This document shows positions 60,801 to 64,000 of a stretch of DNA of 64,000 bases, piece after piece. Position 1 is the first letter of the stretch; the number at the start of each line of letters is the position of its first letter. The notes below the pieces were generated by a model, which ran no database searches, was not told the origin of the DNA, and was given only the letters and a program-made list of their open reading frames with translations. The stretch is from Pomacea canaliculata (taxonomy: Eukaryota; Mollusca; Gastropoda; Architaenioglossa; Ampullariidae). The stretch lies in contig NC_037590.1 in assembly GCF_003073045.1 (NCBI RefSeq), positions 1,452,016 to 1,516,015 of the forward strand, given 5' to 3'. Made by a program: the position numbers and the translations under genes.

Positions 60801-62001
60801 ATGGCGCTTATCATTAAACCAAGTTTTCCTGTCATTGTTGTCGCCACTAATTTCTGCTTATCGACCTGCTCGAATTTTGTTACAACTGACGAGGTGGTTA
60901 AAGACAGTTGCGTCCTGACGACTCCCCCCGTACACGTGACTTCGTCATTACAGGATGAGTCTTTAATGTTTGGGGGCATGTGGATGTCGCGACCCACTTC
61001 TAAGGGTGCGTCTCGCACGACTGAGTTGCCCTCGACGAGCAACGTGTCGGCAGGTTGGGCTGTGACGTCACACACAGTTGCACGCTTACCTGAGTGAGTA
61101 CTGTCCTCAGATCTGTCGGTACAACAGCGCCATGACACAGATGGCGGGGATGGTTTCCCCGACTGACTGGATGGTAAATGGAGGACCTGCTGACAAGGAG
61201 TGTACAGCAATGAGTTGTTTCCCTGCCGTTGTGAAGGCGCTTGTAACGTTTCGTCGGAACGTCACTGCTCCGAGCTCCTTCCTCAGTTACCTCCCATAGA
61301 CACTAGTCGAATCGGATGTGTCTTGGAACAGTTCCTGGCTATTGTCATGTGTCCACGTGACTGGACAGGTGGTGAGACGGTGAAGAAGAGCTGTGAAGGG
61401 ATATGACGAACTGGTCCATGACTTTTCCAGTGACCGACCTGAAACCAGGAGAACCTTCAGGAACAAGGACTGCGCCGCGTGTCACAACGCCAGCTCGCTG
61501 GTGACGTGGAGACGAGCGGTGACGTGTAAAGTATTCCAGCACGTGTACACCGCGAGGTCAGAAGATGACCTCCTCCGTCTGGCGTCAACAGGGAGTCAGA
61601 CCACGTGCGATGTCCACTACACCCCACCCAAAGGTGAGAGTCTTTTGGAATGTACAGGTACACTTTGGTATTTTTCTAACATCATGGCTACGTGCAACAC
61701 AACAGGCTTGTGGTCGGACTACGACAGCGATGTTGAAGAGGGTTGCCTGAAATTCCTCAGTATTTACGTTTGTATCAGGGGTCGCGAGGGTAGAGTGTAT
61801 CAAAACATTTTCTGTGCTGTGTGCAATGGCGATAAGCCGCTAGTTACAGATTGTATACAGTGGACACTACCGAGCTTCGCTGCTGTCCTCTCCAACCGTC
61901 TGCCGCCTCTGACGCTGCTTCTGGGTCTGGCATCGCCACCACCTCAGGGAGGAGCGCGACAGTCTGTGGAGTGTGCCAGCCACCAGTGGCAGACATCGGA
62001 A
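60801..62001 (+). pseudogene. Gene C: second frame-broken paralogue of the gene A ectodomain exon
   Basis: The 98-codon frame at 60801 starts with a hydrophobic N-terminus (MALIIKPSFPVIVVATNF) and may be the signal/linker part. Gene A-like sequence follows: FPCRCEGACNVSS, IVMCPRDWTGGETVKKSCEG, TFRNKDCAACHN, VFQHVYTARSEDDLLRLAS, YTPPKG, ATCNTTGLWSDYDSDVEEGC, VYQNIFCAVCNGD and PLTLLLGLASP, ending at a donor (GTGAGT at 62002). Frame changes occur near 61080, near 61215 (one base short) and at G3 61398-61400 (one base too many). Cys spacing parallels gene A. No seven-helix exon lies in the remaining 2 kb, though one could be beyond the window. Confidence 0.7.
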
Positions 62002-64000
62002 GTGAGTCACATGCTTTGTTCTCTTGTTTAGAGCAAAATGCCTTAAACACTGTGAATTAAACACTGATTGTTAAACTATTCTCATTACTGCAGGTGCTTA
62101 TCGGATAAAAAGAAATCACTGGACTTCTTTTACAGTTACTAGCCGCGGAAGATTCTGCACACGAGATTTATCTGTACACAGGACTATATGTACATAGGGT
62201 CATCTGTATATAGGTTTATACAGGATGATCCGTTCACGAAGTTTATATGTACACTCAAACACACAGACTCCTCATTCACACAGTTGGCTGTCGGAGACAA
62301 CTCTCGATGATTAGGTCTTTTCTCGTGTTATCGCTTGTTTATCACAGAGTACACAAAGGTCACTAGTTGAGAGCCACTTTCCTATCCCCCCCAGAACCTC
62401 CCGACAACTAACATAACACTAACCTAACCTGCTGTTACCTGTTTACACAGACGTAGCGGGTTGCGTCAGTAGTAAAGACAAGTTTATGGAGCTGCGGAGT
62501 CTTGTAATAAGTAGGTTATAATGTTCCTGTGTTTTCTCGCCAATCGCGAGACTTCTGGTCTCGGGGAACTGGACACTTGGGTTGTGTCATACCTCTTGAC
62601 ACAATCACAAGGAGAGTGGTGTCCCTTTGCCTAACTGGCTACAGGCTGAGTGCTTTCCCTTACTTTCATATTTGTCCGTTGATCTGCGTGAAGTTTTGTC
62701 TAGTGTTCATCAGTTCTCTGTACGATATTTGCTACGGTTTTGTATGGAATTCTGTGTCTGCGCCACTTTTCGTCGTTTCCTGGGCCGTTCTATTTCTACT
62801 GTCACATCAGCGCCATCTTGTCATTACTTAGAGTTGAGATCTGCACATGTTGTGCAAGTGTTGTGTTGATGGAACGATATTTCTATCTGCCAAAGTTGGG
62901 CCACTGCACCGAAGATTGTAAGATGAGATTCCATACAAATGTCATAATAACTTTCAGATATTTGTGGATGCAGAACTTCAGACTTATCAACGACTGCTAG
63001 TCCAGTGTGTCTGTTGGTATCTAACCTTCCATTGTTTTCCTTTTATCATCACTGGTCAGAGCAGAGAGTTGTCTGAATGATGCGCGTGCCACGTGCACAA
63101 ATTACATGTTACTGGGTAACGTTACCTACAACGTTCACAAGTCCACCCCTGGACAAATGAAGCAAAGTATAGACAGACAAAGTGATACAAGCTACACGAC
63201 TACTCATATAAACATGATACAAACGGCTCACATAAAACGGGTACAAGTGCTTTCAATGTTTCAGTGTTATAACCACCATCCATTCTCACAGATGTCAGCA
63301 TTTGCTCTTACAGTTGTTACTGTTTAATAACATTCTTCCTTCGCCTCATTCTCTCATCGTTGCTAGCCCTGCTTGTGATGAGGTGAGTAGCCTGAAGCTG
63401 ATGACGCGCCGATGACTCTCCACTCGTAGCGCCCCCGTCCGACTGTCTGTCGTCACTTCCCCTCTCGGTCCGCCATCCACGTCAGAGAGCGACGACTGGC
63501 TACCTCACTGCGAAATGGAACTGAGAAACATCCGATATGTCACACATTACATTATTAATGATCGCGCAATCGCTTTGTGTGCCATTACGATAATTGTTGT
63601 CCCTGGTGGGCAGGACCCGACTGTTCAATGAATTTGATTTACTTACGCATCAAACGGACTACTGGCAGGCCGAACCACGTGAACCCATTGTTTATCAGCG
63701 AATGTAAACAAGAAATACGGATAGCAATTAGGTACTTCCATCTGATGGGAATTGCCTGGCCTGAGGGGACGTAATCAATTAGAAGGTTCAAGAGAAATAG
63801 AGGGCGCTGTCGATAGTAAAGGCTGCACGAGGACTATGGAGAGGTGAAGGATGGAAGGGGCGAGAAGGGAAAGGGATTAGGGAGGGTGTGGGAGGGGAGT
63901 CGTTGCTCTATTACCTCAAATATTGTTGACTATTGATGATGTTGTTTAAAGGTTGTTGACTGTTGCTGGTGTTGTTTACTGCTGCTGGTGCACTCTTTTG
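62002..64000. other. Downstream of gene C to window end
   Basis: No coding exon is recognised. It contains the second copy of the low-copy segment (62605-62830) and a G-rich tract at 63838-63900 (aaggggcgagaagggaaaggg...gggagggg). Confidence 0.45.
62605..62830 (+). repeat. Low-copy duplicated segment, copy 2
   Basis: Paralogous to 52745-52985 in the same orientation. It lies about 0.6 kb after gene C's donor site, whereas copy 1 lies about 0.35 kb upstream of gene A's first ATG. Confidence 0.65.

Overview
The window is nuclear DNA from an animal, AT-rich, with long introns and many transposon remnants. Vertebrate-like GAR1 and DDX46 sequences, tRNA-derived SINEs and a cluster of cysteine-rich Methuselah-type receptors with CxxC ectodomain motifs fit a lophotrochozoan, most likely a gastropod mollusc. 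The species itself cannot be read from the sequence.

Layout. (1) 1-5,590: gene-poor, filled with SINE copies, a hAT MITE, a truncated inverted-repeat element and a foldback element. (2) 5,603-12,231 (+): a PH + RhoGAP + coiled-coil protein of the ARHGAP22/24/25 family in four coding exons; a P-element/THAP9-like fossil lies in its first intron, and its last exon carries an apparent 1-nt frameshift. (3) 12,232-22,490: non-coding, between two convergent genes. (4) 29,066-22,591 (-): GAR1, the H/ACA snoRNP subunit, six coding exons, 212 aa; intron 3 has the hallmarks of a U12-type (minor spliceosome) intron. (5) 29,703-45,635 (+): DDX46/Prp5, the U2 snRNP DEAD-box ATPase, 22 coding exons, 1,013 aa, no frame break. 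GAR1 and DDX46 are head-to-head over about 0.64 kb with a short tandem repeat of ETS-like sites and an E-box. (6) 52,401-48,549 (-): a two-exon receptor (gene A) with a Cys-rich ectodomain and a class-B/Methuselah-like seven-helix domain, one 1-nt frame slip at a C5 run. (7) 57,643-62,001 (+): two paralogues of gene A's ectodomain exon (genes B and C), both frame-broken and with no seven-helix exon visible.

How they relate: GAR1 and DDX46 are both nuclear RNP-assembly genes and may share a promoter region. The ARHGAP is an independent Rho/Rac regulator. Genes A, B and C are an inverted/tandem duplication of one receptor family, of which only A looks near-complete. DDX46 and GAR1 read without a single indel, whereas the ARHGAP (1), A (1), B (3) and C (at least 2, probably 3) have single-base slips, mostly in short homopolymers. 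In B and C this looks like pseudogenization; in ARHGAP and A it may be assembly error. Exon boundaries were placed by hand from splice sites, phase and recalled family sequences; no alignment was run.
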